The notes under the pieces were generated by a model, which did no database searches, was not told the DNA's origin, and was given only the letters and a program-made list of their open reading frames with translations. From the NCBI GenBank assembly GCA_025462885.1, contig JAOAPN010000002.1, forward strand, positions 248,001 through 312,000: a stretch of 64,000 bases of DNA, given 5' to 3'. Each line of letters starts with the position of its first letter. The first letter of the stretch is position 1. Made by a program: the position numbers and the translations under genes. Origin of the DNA: Acidobacteriaceae bacterium (GTDB lineage: Bacteria > Acidobacteriota > Terriglobia > Terriglobales > Acidobacteriaceae). Below, in pieces: positions 18,167-25,781 of the stretch.

Positions 18167-18196
18167 GTTGACAGTAACTCACTCAAGTGTGAGAAT
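18167..18196 (+). promoter_or_regulatory. dnaK promoter with overlapping HAIR-like (HspR) operator
   Basis: TTGACA (18168-18173) and GAGAAT (18191-18196) are separated by 17 bases, about 70 bases before dnaK. GTTGACA-N7-ACTCAAG (18167-18187) matches the HspR operator consensus CTTGAGT-N7-ACTCAAG perfectly in the right half and 4 of 7 in the left, with exact spacing. A second symmetry, CTCAC-N6-GTGAG, lies at 18178-18193. hspR itself is encoded at 23830. Confidence 0.55.
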
Positions 18197-18267
18197 GAAT
18201 AAGTCGAAGAATTCTGTAAGAGCGACACGAGATTGAGTCGGGCGATGCCCGGAATGGGGAAATACAT

Positions 18268-20190
18268 ATGGCAAAGATTATTGGAATCGATCTGGGTACG
18301 ACGAATAGCTGCGTGGCCGTAATGGAAGGCGGCGAGCCGAAGGTTATCGCGAACGAAGAGGGTGGACGTACGACTCCTTCGATCGTGGCGTTTACGAAGA
18401 GCGGCGAGCGCCTCGTGGGTCAGGTCGCAAAGCGTCAGGCGATCACCAACCCTGAAAACACCATCTTCTCCGTAAAGCGCTTCATGGGCCGTCGCATGAA
18501 CGAAGTGGGCGACGAGATGAAGATGGTCCCGTACAAGGTCGTAGCGAAGGGCGACAACATCGTTATCTCCGCGCAGGGCAAGGAGTACACCCCGCCTGAG
18601 GTCTCGGCGATGATTCTCCAGAAGCTCAAGAAGGCCGCTGAAGACTATCTCGGTACCTCGATCACGGAAGCGGTCATCACCGTTCCCGCGTACTTCAACG
18701 ACGCCCAGCGCCAGGCCACCAAGGATGCCGGAAAGATTGCCGGCCTTGATGTGAAGCGCATCGTCAACGAGCCGACCGCCGCTGCTTTGGCCTACGGCCT
18801 TGACAAGAAGAAGGACGAGACCATTGCCGTGTACGACTTCGGCGGCGGTACGTTCGATATCTCGATCCTCGAAGTAGGCGAAGGCGTCATCGAAGTGAAG
18901 TCGACCAACGGGGATACCCACCTTGGCGGCGACAACCTCGACCAGCGCATCGTCGAGTGGCTGATCTCGGAGTTCAAGAGCGAGACCGGTCTCGACCTGC
19001 ACTCCAAGGGCAACGAGATGGCTCTGCAGCGCTTGAAGGATGCGGCTGAGAAGGCCAAGATCGAGCTCTCGACGGCGCAGGAGTCGGAGATCAATCTCCC
19101 CTTCATCACCGCCGATGCCAGCGGACCGAAGCACCTCGTCCGTAACCTGACGCGCGCCAAGCTGGAGAGCCTGGTCGACGACCTGTTGCAGCGTTCGATC
19201 GGACCGAGCAAGCAGGCCCTGAAGGATGCAGGCATCGACGCCAGCAAGATCGACGAGGTCGTACTGGTCGGCGGTCAGACGCGTATGCCGAAGATCCAGC
19301 AGCTCGTAAAGGAACTCTTCGGCAAGGAGCCCAACAAGGGCGTCAACCCGGACGAGGTCGTTGCCATCGGCGCTGCGGTTCAGGCTGGCGTACTTGCCGG
19401 CGAAGTGAAGGACCTGCTGCTGCTCGACGTAACTCCGCTGACGTTGTCGATTGAGACGATGGGCGGCGTCGCGACTGCAATGATCAACCGCAATACGACG
19501 ATTCCGACCAAAAAGACGGAGACGTTCTCGACGGCGGCTGACTCGCAGACCGAGGTTGAAGTACACGTCCTGCAGGGCGAGCGCCCGATGGCGGCGCAGA
19601 ACCGGACGCTGGGCAAGTTCAAGCTCTCCGGCATCCCGACCGCACCGCGCGGAGTCCCGCAGATCGAGGTCACCTTCGACATCGATGCCAACGGCATCCT
19701 GCATGTGACCGCGAAGGACAATGCAACCGGCAAGGATCAGAAGATCACCATCACCAGCTCTTCCGGTCTCAGCAAGGACGAAGTCGAGCGGATGGCGAAG
19801 GACGCCGAAGCCCACGCCTCCGAGGACAAGGAACAGCGCGATGCAGTCGAAGCCCGCAACGGTCTCGACTCCCTCGTCTACAACGTCGAGAAGATGCTGA
19901 AGGAGTCGGGCGACAAGGTTGCGGAGTCCGATAAGACTGAGGTCGAGTCTTCCCTGGCAGAAGCGAAGACGGTACTGGGCGGTTCGCCCAACGCCGCCGA
20001 GCTGAACGCCGCGAAGGATAAGCTCACCGCAACCAGCCACAAGCTGGCGGAGGCGATGTACAAGGCAGCTTCGGCTGCCGGTGCTCCGACCGACGGTGCA
20101 GCCGCAGCAGCAGGAACCGCGGACGAGCACGCTGAAGCCAAGAAGGACGAAGGCGTGATCGATGCGGAGTACGTCGACGTCGAGAAGTAA
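18268..20190 (+). CDS. dnaK: Molecular chaperone DnaK (Hsp70)
   Basis: 640 residues, full length. The ATPase domain opens with [19 protein letters not shown] and contains YDFGGGTFD and the [10 protein letters not shown] signature. The linker [12 protein letters not shown] leads to the substrate-binding domain. The C-terminal tail is Ala-rich and ends [14 protein letters not shown], the usual DnaK end that includes the co-chaperone-binding tail. It is preceded by a promoter with a HspR-like operator. dnaJ and hspR follow about 2.2 and 3.6 kb downstream; grpE is not in the window. Confidence 0.98.
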   Translation: MAKIIGIDLGTTNSCVAVMEGGEPKVIANEEGGRTTPSIVAFTKSGERLVGQVAKRQAITNPENTIFSVKRFMGRRMNEVGDEMKMVPYKVVAKGDNIVISAQGKEYTPPEVSAMILQKLKKAAEDYLGTSITEAVITVPAYFNDAQRQATKDAGKIAGLDVKRIVNEPTAAALAYGLDKKKDETIAVYDFGGGTFDISILEVGEGVIEVKSTNGDTHLGGDNLDQRIVEWLISEFKSETGLDLHSKGNEMALQRLKDAAEKAKIELSTAQESEINLPFITADASGPKHLVRNLTRAKLESLVDDLLQRSIGPSKQALKDAGIDASKIDEVVLVGGQTRMPKIQQLVKELFGKEPNKGVNPDEVVAIGAAVQAGVLAGEVKDLLLLDVTPLTLSIETMGGVATAMINRNTTIPTKKTETFSTAADSQTEVEVHVLQGERPMAAQNRTLGKFKLSGIPTAPRGVPQIEVTFDIDANGILHVTAKDNATGKDQKITITSSSGLSKDEVERMAKDAEAHASEDKEQRDAVEARNGLDSLVYNVEKMLKESGDKVAESDKTEVESSLAEAKTVLGGSPNAAELNAAKDKLTATSHKLAEAMYKAASAAGAPTDGAAAAAGTADEHAEAKKDEGVIDAEYVDVEK

Positions 20191-20193
20191 AAG

Positions 20194-20220
20194 ACAGTTG
20201 TGAGGTTGTAGTTGTGAGTT
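20194..20220. repeat. 27-bp repeat just after the dnaK stop (copy 1)
   Basis: Matches 25598-25624 with two mismatches; the shared core is TTGTAGTTGTGAGTT. Both copies lie at the stop codon of a gene (dnaK; the HpnI-like gene, where the copy overlaps the stop). Confidence 0.6.
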
Positions 20221-20235
20221 GTGAGTTTTTTTGAA

Positions 20236-20270
20236 GGGCGCTCCGGAGTTCGATGGAGCGCCCCTTCTTT
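20236..20270 (+). terminator. Terminator downstream of dnaK
   Basis: GGGCGCTCC (20236-20244) pairs with GGAGCGCCC (20255-20263), loop of 10, followed by CTTCTTT. It lies between dnaK and the 57-residue gene. Confidence 0.75.
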
Positions 20271-20292
20271 ATCCGTTTCCAGGGAGAGTGCG

Positions 20293-20466
20293 ATGACGAC
20301 CGAAATGGTTTGGAAGTGCGAGCAGTGGTTTGGTGGGCAGATGCAGGAGAAGAAGGTCTTTCGGAGCGAAGAAGACGCACGCGACTTTGCGAAGCGCCTG
20401 ATGGATGCCGCTCCGGATCTGATGTTCAAGATTGAGGCGATGCCAATTCAGCATGTGTGGAATTAA
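20293..20466 (+). CDS. 57-residue protein of an unnamed family, paralogue of 22013-22183
   Basis: ATG at 20293 behind AGGGAG. The protein begins MTTEMVWKCEQWFGGQM and ends in Trp-Asn. It aligns over its full length with the 56-residue product at 22013: W.C at residues 7-9, [FI]-[RD]-[ST]-x-E[DE]A in the middle, P-D-x-M-x-x-IEA and a terminal WN. The fold looks like beta-alpha-beta. No known family is recognised. Both copies sit within the dnaK-dnaJ-hspR region. Confidence 0.7.
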   Translation: MTTEMVWKCEQWFGGQMQEKKVFRSEEDARDFAKRLMDAAPDLMFKIEAMPIQHVWN

Positions 20467-20881
20467 GTTGATAGCAAACCAGAAGCGACGGAAACAGTGG
20501 TATCTAGTAGGAATGATCGCTTCGGCGGTTTGCGTCGCGGTCTGCTGCTTGTTGGACAACGTTCGATATTTTGATTATGAAGACCAAATAGGAACGGCAG
20601 TAGCTATTGCATTCCTTATCAGTTGCCTGTGGATGCTGATTGCTGGTGTGCGATGGAGCCGCGTTGGACCCCAACCGCACGTCATCGGTTTAGCAGTTTT
20701 CGGACTTATCTTGCCGTTCCTTGTAGGCGGCCTGCTGGACTTCTTTTTTGATTTGCCTCCAAATGTTCATGGATACGGAATGGCTGGATTGATGTTCGAC
20801 GAGCTGCTTTCTTTAACAACTGCTATAGCGATGATTGCTGGGAGTTGCTTACCCAAGAAAGCTACAGAAAACGAATACTGA
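20453..20881 (+). CDS. Four-TM membrane protein, unknown
   Basis: Up to 142 residues from the ATG at 20453, which overlaps the preceding 57-residue gene by 14 bases. A TTG at 20468 is an alternative start, and neither has a good ribosome site. Four hydrophobic stretches are visible (YLVGMIASAVCVAVCCLL, AVAIAFLISCLWMLIAGV, VIGLAVFGLILPFLVGGLL, LLSLTTAIAMIAGSCL). It ends nine bases before the glycosylase gene, and its codon use is less GC-rich than its neighbours. No family assigned. Confidence 0.62.
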   Translation: MCGIKLIANQKRRKQWYLVGMIASAVCVAVCCLLDNVRYFDYEDQIGTAVAIAFLISCLWMLIAGVRWSRVGPQPHVIGLAVFGLILPFLVGGLLDFFFDLPPNVHGYGMAGLMFDELLSLTTAIAMIAGSCLPKKATENEY

Positions 20882-20889
20882 GGTTTTGA

Positions 20890-21777
20890 ATGCCGGAAGG
20901 AAATGAGATACACCGATGGGCGGAACGTCACACCGCCGCCTTTGCGGGTAAGCCGGTCCGCGTAGATGGGCCGCAGGGCCGCTTCCTAGACTCCGATGTC
21001 CTCGATGGCCGCAAACTCGTCAAGGTGATGGCCGTGGGCAAACACCTGGGCTATGACTTCGGCAAGGATCGGATTCTGCATATCCACCTCGGACTGCAAG
21101 GGGACTTCAAGGAGGGCTCAGGGCCTTTGGCTCCGGTGAAGGGCGCGCTTCGGTTGCGGATGTGGAACGATGCCGCGATCAAGAAGCCTGCCGCTCCCGG
21201 CGAGAGCAAGAAGCATAGCTGGTACTCGGACGACGACGGAACCGGACACATCGAGCCGGAGCAGGTGGCCTGGGTTGAGCTGCGCGGCCCGATGGACTGC
21301 ACCGTCTTCACGCAGGAGAAGTGGGAGACGCTGCTGAAACGGCTTGGGCCGGACCCTCTGAACGGCGACGGGCCGGAGCGGTTTCTGGCGAAGGTTGTGA
21401 AGAGTAAGAAGGCGATCGGAGCCCTGCTGATGGACCAGTCGGTGGCTGCCGGCATCGGAAATATCTATCGGGCGGAGTTGCTGTTTCGTGCCCGGGTGAG
21501 CCCCTTCCGGGCAGGCAAAGATGTTCCCGAGGAGACGCTGCGAGCGATCTGGAAGGATGCGCTGCCGCTGATGAAGGCGGGCATGGTCGATCGCCGGATC
21601 GTCACTACGCTGCCGAAGGACAGGCCGACGAAGACCAAGGGCAAGGTTCCCAAGGAGGAGGCGCACTACGTCTATCGGCGTCATGGCAAGGAGTGTTTTG
21701 TGTGTGGCACGAAGATCATGAAGCAGGAGATGGAGGCCCGCAATCTCTACTGGTGCCCGAATTGCCAGAAAGATTAG
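20890..21777 (+). CDS. Fpg/Nei-family DNA glycosylase/AP lyase (endonuclease VIII-like)
   Basis: A 295-residue base-excision-repair enzyme. After Met1 the catalytic Pro2-Glu3 (MPEGNEIHRWAERH) marks the Nei subgroup; Pro2 forms the Schiff base. The helix-two-turn-helix follows in the middle (LLMDQSVAAGIGNIYRAELLF). A C-terminal zinc finger has four cysteines (Cys269, Cys272, Cys289, Cys292). Oxidised pyrimidines are the expected substrate, but the sequence alone does not prove this. It sits between the chaperone genes and probably shares transcription with the small upstream genes. Confidence 0.92.
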   Translation: MPEGNEIHRWAERHTAAFAGKPVRVDGPQGRFLDSDVLDGRKLVKVMAVGKHLGYDFGKDRILHIHLGLQGDFKEGSGPLAPVKGALRLRMWNDAAIKKPAAPGESKKHSWYSDDDGTGHIEPEQVAWVELRGPMDCTVFTQEKWETLLKRLGPDPLNGDGPERFLAKVVKSKKAIGALLMDQSVAAGIGNIYRAELLFRARVSPFRAGKDVPEETLRAIWKDALPLMKAGMVDRRIVTTLPKDRPTKTKGKVPKEEAHYVYRRHGKECFVCGTKIMKQEMEARNLYWCPNCQKD

Positions 21778-22012
21778 GCAGCAGCGGGTTCCGGGGAAGG
21801 TTCATGGTTGTTTTGTGGGATGGTGTAATGCGTCGAAAGCGTGAGAGAGTGAATCAAATGCTTGTACGTCCGGAAGATGCGGTCTCGTGACGAATGGGTT
21901 CCGGAAGCGTCTCAAGGAAGTCGGCACTTCGAATAGATGGAACCGATGGTTGGATCAAAAGCGTACTGGTTAGAAACCTGGAACTCAATTCACTGAATGG
22001 GAGTAAAGGGCG

Positions 22013-22183
22013 ATGACAGAGACGATTTGGAGATGCGATCAGGTACGGGCCGGTCAGTTATACAACCGGATGATCTTCGACACCAAGGCCGAGGCTGAGC
22101 AGTTCATGCAGAGGATGCAACAGATGGAGCCGGACCAGATGATTTCGATCGAGGCGATTGACGCCAGTCGCATCTGGAATTGA
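22013..22183 (+). CDS. 56-residue protein of an unnamed family, paralogue of 20293-20466
   Basis: ATG at 22013, preceded by GGGAGTAAAGGG, and TGA at 22183. The product starts MTETIWRCDQVRAGQ and ends SRIWN. It shares W-x-C, the central acidic helix (KAEAEQFMQRM against EEDARDFAKRL), M.[FS].IEA and the terminal WN with the 57-residue protein. About 235 bases upstream hold no other gene. A strong terminator follows, so it is probably an independent transcription unit. Function unknown. Confidence 0.72.
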   Translation: MTETIWRCDQVRAGQLYNRMIFDTKAEAEQFMQRMQQMEPDQMISIEAIDASRIWN

Positions 22184-22230
22184 AATCCCGCTGCACTTGA
22201 CCTACTGCGATTGCGTAGCGAAGTGTGGAG

Positions 22231-22278
22231 TGGCGCCGATAGAGCAGGGGATGCCCCCATATCGGCGCCATTATTTAT
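22231..22278 (+). terminator. Terminator after the 56-residue gene
   Basis: Perfect 11-bp stem TGGCGCCGATA (22231-22241) / TATCGGCGCCA (22260-22270), with a second GGGG/CCCC pairing inside the loop, followed by TTATTTAT. Confidence 0.75.
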
Positions 22279-22422
22279 GCTGGAGAGGGCTCTCGCAGCC
22301 CCGGTTGCTGCGACGATGGATTTGCAAGGCTAAAAGTCCCATACTGACCCGAAGCGCAGAGACGCCCGGGCAGTGAGTTCGAAGATTCAAAGATTGAAGA
22401 ATTCAAGAAGAGACCAAGGATT

Positions 22423-23673
22423 ATGGCGACACCGCAGACGAAGGACTATTACGGCACCCTGGGCGTGAAGAAGACGGCTACGACGGACGAGATCCGCAAG
22501 GCGTTTCGGAAGCTCGCGCGAAAGTATCACCCCGATGTGAACCCCAACGACAAGAAGTCCGAGGAGAAGTTCAAGGAGATCTCCGAAGCAAACGACGTCC
22601 TCAGCGACGACAAGAAGCGGAAGATCTTCGACCAGCTCGGCTTCTACTCTGACTCGATCGATCCGGCTGCGGCGGAGGCTGCGGCACGCGGAGGATACGG
22701 CGGCAGCGGCTTTCCCGGCGGCGCGGGTGCTCGTGCCGGTGGCGGACGCGGAGGTCAGGAAGTTCCGTTCGACTTTGGCGGCTTCGACTTTTCGGGCTTC
22801 CAGGGCGGCGGAAGCCGTGCGCAGCAGGAGCCAGCCGGTGGTGGGTTTGGCGGAAGTTTCAAAGATATTTTCAGCGGCATGTTCAACGGCGGTCAGAAGG
22901 GTACGCGCGGCCCGGAGCCCGGAACCGACCTGGAGTACCAGGTCAGCGTAGACTTCTGGACCGCAGTGCGTGGCGGCGTCACCCGGCTTGAGATCCAGCG
23001 CCAGGAGACCTGCCCCACCTGCAAGGGCAAGTCTACGACCGGCGGCAGCATGGAGTGTCCGGAGTGCCACGGTTCCGGTCAGGTGACCCAGATGGGCGGG
23101 CGGATGAAGTTCAACATCCAGTGCCCTCGCTGCAGCGGCTCCGGCAAGGTGCAAAATGCTTGCGCCACCTGTGACGGCGAAGGCGTCGTCACGCGCAAAG
23201 AGCCGCTGGAGTTCCGCATCAAGGCCGGAACCCGGGACGGACAGCGCATTCGCCTGGCCGGCAAGGGAAACGCCGGAACGGGCGGCGGTCCTGCCGGAGA
23301 CCTCTTCCTGATCGTCCGGGCGGGAACGCACCCGGTCTTTCGCCGTGTCGCGGACGATATCTACGTCACCGTTCCGATCACCATGACGGAGGCCGCCCTG
23401 GGCGCAAAGATCGACGTCCCCACCATCGATACACACGAGGGCGGCGGCCGAACGCAGTTGAAGATTCCCCCAGGAACGCAGGCAGGCCAGAAACTACGCC
23501 TCCGCGAGAAGGGCGTCCCCAGCGCCGCCCGCGAAGGGCTGCGAGGCGACCAGATCGTAGAGGTGAAGGTCGTGGTGCCCAAGGTGCAGGATGAGCGCAG
23601 CAAGGAGATTCTGCGCGAACTCGCAAAGCTGAATCCCGAAGACCCGCGAGCGGAGATGATGGCTGAGGTCTAG
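22423..23673 (+). CDS. dnaJ: Chaperone DnaJ (Hsp40)
   Basis: A 416-residue co-chaperone that delivers clients to DnaK and stimulates its ATPase. The J-domain spans about residues 7-72 with the HPD motif at 36-38. A long Gly/Phe-rich region runs from about 85 to 160. Four CxxCxGxG-type zinc repeats follow near 197-250 (CPTC, CPEC, CPRC, CATC), the first reading CKGKS. The C-terminal peptide-binding domains are complete. AAGGA precedes the ATG. It lies directly upstream of a toxin relic and hspR. Confidence 0.95.
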   Translation: MATPQTKDYYGTLGVKKTATTDEIRKAFRKLARKYHPDVNPNDKKSEEKFKEISEANDVLSDDKKRKIFDQLGFYSDSIDPAAAEAAARGGYGGSGFPGGAGARAGGGRGGQEVPFDFGGFDFSGFQGGGSRAQQEPAGGGFGGSFKDIFSGMFNGGQKGTRGPEPGTDLEYQVSVDFWTAVRGGVTRLEIQRQETCPTCKGKSTTGGSMECPECHGSGQVTQMGGRMKFNIQCPRCSGSGKVQNACATCDGEGVVTRKEPLEFRIKAGTRDGQRIRLAGKGNAGTGGGPAGDLFLIVRAGTHPVFRRVADDIYVTVPITMTEAALGAKIDVPTIDTHEGGGRTQLKIPPGTQAGQKLRLREKGVPSAAREGLRGDQIVEVKVVVPKVQDERSKEILRELAKLNPEDPRAEMMAEV

Positions 23674-23700
23674 CCGTCGACTCGCGTCGGAGAGTACCGT

Positions 23701-23820
23701 GTGCGTCGGATTATATGGGACCAGAGTAAGGACGCGATCAATCGGCTGAAGCATCGGGTATCATTCCCGGAAGCGAGCGCAGTAAAGACAAAGCAGCACG
23801 AGCAGGCGAAGGCGAGTTAG
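23701..23820 (+). pseudogene. Truncated BrnT-family toxin remnant
   Basis: A GTG-initiated frame of 39 codons reads IIWDQSKDAINRLKHRVSF then PEASAV. This is the N-terminal third of BrnT ribonuclease toxins (typically WD..K...N..KHGVSF.EA). The frame then leaves the family and stops at 23818-23820. Full BrnT is about 90 residues, so the catalytic remainder is lost, and no BrnA antitoxin is present. Its last bases supply the ribosome site region of hspR. Confidence 0.55.
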
Positions 23821-23829
23821 GAAAGACCC

Positions 23830-24255
23830 ATGGCAACGAGGCGGAAGAGCAAAGGCGCGTACATGATTTCGGCGGTGGCGGAGATGTATGAGATCCACCC
23901 TCAGACGCTGCGGCTGTATGAACGGGAAGGTCTGCTGCTGCCGAGTCGAAGTGATGGCAATACCCGTCTCTACACCGACGAAGACCTGGAACGGCTGGAG
24001 TTCATTCTGAACCTGGCGCGCGACCTGGGAGTCAACATCGCAGGCATCGCCGTCGTGCTGCAGATGCGCGAACGGATGGAGGAGATGAACCGCCAGATGC
24101 AGGGCTTTGTCGACTACGTTCGGACCGAGATGCTAACTCATATGCAGCCGAACCCTGCCGCCGGCCTGGTCCCCATGCGGCGCCCGGTGATCTTCCCGGT
24201 GAAGACTCCCGCGAAGGTCGTCAAAGGATCACCCCGGGCTTCTACCAAAAAATAA
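23830..24255 (+). CDS. hspR: HspR-type MerR-family heat-shock repressor
   Basis: A 141-residue regulator. The winged-helix MerR domain occupies about residues 10-80: YMISAVAEMYEIHPQTLRLYEREGLL, then SDGNTRLYTDEDLERL. A dimerisation coiled coil follows (QMRERMEEMNRQMQGFVDYV). HspR binds HAIR operators and needs DnaK as co-repressor in the bacteria where it has been studied. Here it follows dnaJ, and a HAIR-like site lies before dnaK at 18167. AGGAAAG precedes the ATG. Confidence 0.92.
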   Translation: MATRRKSKGAYMISAVAEMYEIHPQTLRLYEREGLLLPSRSDGNTRLYTDEDLERLEFILNLARDLGVNIAGIAVVLQMRERMEEMNRQMQGFVDYVRTEMLTHMQPNPAAGLVPMRRPVIFPVKTPAKVVKGSPRASTKK

Positions 24256-24350
24256 GTTGAGACGTAACGGGAACCATAAAAGCTGACGGCGTCGATTTTA
24301 ACTTTGTGCTGATTTGATCTTTTGTGTAGTTGAGAGGCTGGATCTACCGG

Positions 24351-25604
24351 ATGGAATGGATTGGCTGGGGAATACTGGCACTGGGCGCGTTCGGAATCCT
24401 GACTTCGACGGTATTCCTCGCGATGGTGCTTGTGGGTGCTGCACGCTTTCGACAGGGGGCCGCCAAGCAGGAAAAACAACTGCTGCGCCGACCGGAGTTT
24501 CTCCCGCCGGTGACGTTGTTCAAACCCCTGCACGGCGCGGAGGTGGGGCTGGAAGGAAACCTGCGCGGGTTCTATCAGCAGGACTATCTCGCCCATGCGG
24601 TAGCTCAAGGCGACGCGGCACAAATAGCCGGGGCCGGTGGAGAACGGGTGTCGCGTATCGAGGTACTCTTCTGCGCCCGCACGGAAGCGGACGCTGGACT
24701 CCAGATGGCGCGCAAGGTCGCGGCGGATTATCCCGAGATCACAACCCGCTTCTGCACCACCGGCGAACCGTGGGCTCCGAACGCGAAGGTATGTTCGCTC
24801 GCGACGATGGCGAAGGTCGCAACGCACGATATCTGGATCATCAGCGATAGCGATGTGCGGGTTCAACCCGATTTTCTCCGGCGGGTGGTGCTCCCCTTTG
24901 CGGATGAGAAGGTAGGCTGCGCAACCTGTCTCTATCGCGGCGTGGTCGCAGAGCGCGGCCTCTGGTCACGCCTCGAAGCGGTCGGCATGACGATCGAGAT
25001 GAGCTCCGGCGTGTGCGTCGCGAACCTGCTGGAGCCGATGCAGTTTGCCCTCGGTCCCACGATGGTGGCTCGACGCGAGAGCATAGCCGCTATCGGAGGA
25101 TTCGAAGCCACCGCAGAGTATTGCGCGGACGACTTCGTGCTGGGAAACTGGATCGCAGCCAAAGGGTACGAGGTGGTCCTCAGTTCCCATGCCATCGACC
25201 ACATGGTGCTGCACACGGGCTTCATCGACTCGGTGAAACACCAGGTCCGGTGGATGAAGAGCACCCGTTTTTCGCGGCCCAAGGGACATTTCGGCACCAG
25301 TCTCACGTTTGGTGTACCGTTCGGCATCCTAGCCTGGGCCGGAGCCCTGCTGCTAGACAGACCAATACTCGGCTGGAGTCTGCTGCTGGCCAGTATCCTG
25401 GGTCGCAGCCTTCAAGCCTGGGTGGTGGGGAAGTACGTGGTGAGGAAGAAGCGTACCTGGCCGACGATGCTGCTGTTCCCCATCCGCGATCTACTGGGGA
25501 TGCTGTACTGGGCGTTGAGCTACACCAGCAACAGAATTTTGTGGCGCGGAGAGATGTACGAACTCATCGAGGACGGACGGATGAGGAAGGCTGAAAAACA
25601 GTAG
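24351..25604 (+). CDS. HpnI-like (ceramide-glucosyltransferase-type) membrane glycosyltransferase
   Basis: About 417 residues of the GT2/GT21 type. An N-terminal transmembrane anchor precedes the catalytic domain. SDSDV sits near residues 165-169 as the DxD metal site, and QVRW at 298-301 is the conserved QxxRW motif. The domain ends in two or more C-terminal transmembrane helices. HpnI transfers N-acetylglucosamine to bacteriohopanetetrol in hopanoid makers, which Terriglobia are; other lipid acceptors are possible. The ATG at 24351 is preferred to the TTG at 24330. No other hpn gene is nearby. Confidence 0.8.
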   Translation: MEWIGWGILALGAFGILTSTVFLAMVLVGAARFRQGAAKQEKQLLRRPEFLPPVTLFKPLHGAEVGLEGNLRGFYQQDYLAHAVAQGDAAQIAGAGGERVSRIEVLFCARTEADAGLQMARKVAADYPEITTRFCTTGEPWAPNAKVCSLATMAKVATHDIWIISDSDVRVQPDFLRRVVLPFADEKVGCATCLYRGVVAERGLWSRLEAVGMTIEMSSGVCVANLLEPMQFALGPTMVARRESIAAIGGFEATAEYCADDFVLGNWIAAKGYEVVLSSHAIDHMVLHTGFIDSVKHQVRWMKSTRFSRPKGHFGTSLTFGVPFGILAWAGALLLDRPILGWSLLLASILGRSLQAWVVGKYVVRKKRTWPTMLLFPIRDLLGMLYWALSYTSNRILWRGEMYELIEDGRMRKAEKQ

Positions 25605-25624
25605 TGAGTTTGTAGTTGTGAGTT
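25598..25624. repeat. 27-bp repeat overlapping the stop of the HpnI-like gene (copy 2)
   Basis: Matches 20194-20220 with two mismatches. Confidence 0.6.
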
Positions 25625-25662
25625 TTCAGCGACACCGCAAATTCTTAAATTAGAAAAATATT

Positions 25663-25737
25663 CGTCATTCTGAACGAAGTGAAGAACCCCTGTATTTTGC
25701 CTATTGGAGCGGACCAGTTCGCAGCGCGGTACCCGCA
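25663..25737. repeat. Dispersed intergenic repeat, copy A
   Basis: About 75 bases beginning CGTCATTCTGAACGAAGTGA and ending at GGTACCCGCA. They align with 31834-31910 (copy B), sharing ACCCCTGTATTT and AGCGGACCAG; a shorter relative lies at 59391. It is placed 3' of the HpnI-like gene and does not encode protein. Confidence 0.7.
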
Positions 25738-25781
25738 TTGCGCTTTGCGTTTGCCGTCGCCCTGTCCTACCCGAACCACCA

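Noticed and set aside
18085..20130. 681-codon open frame antisense to dnaK
   Set aside because: It is a mirror of the high-GC dnaK coding frame, has an Arg/Leu/Asp-rich composition with no family motif, and dnaK is certain.
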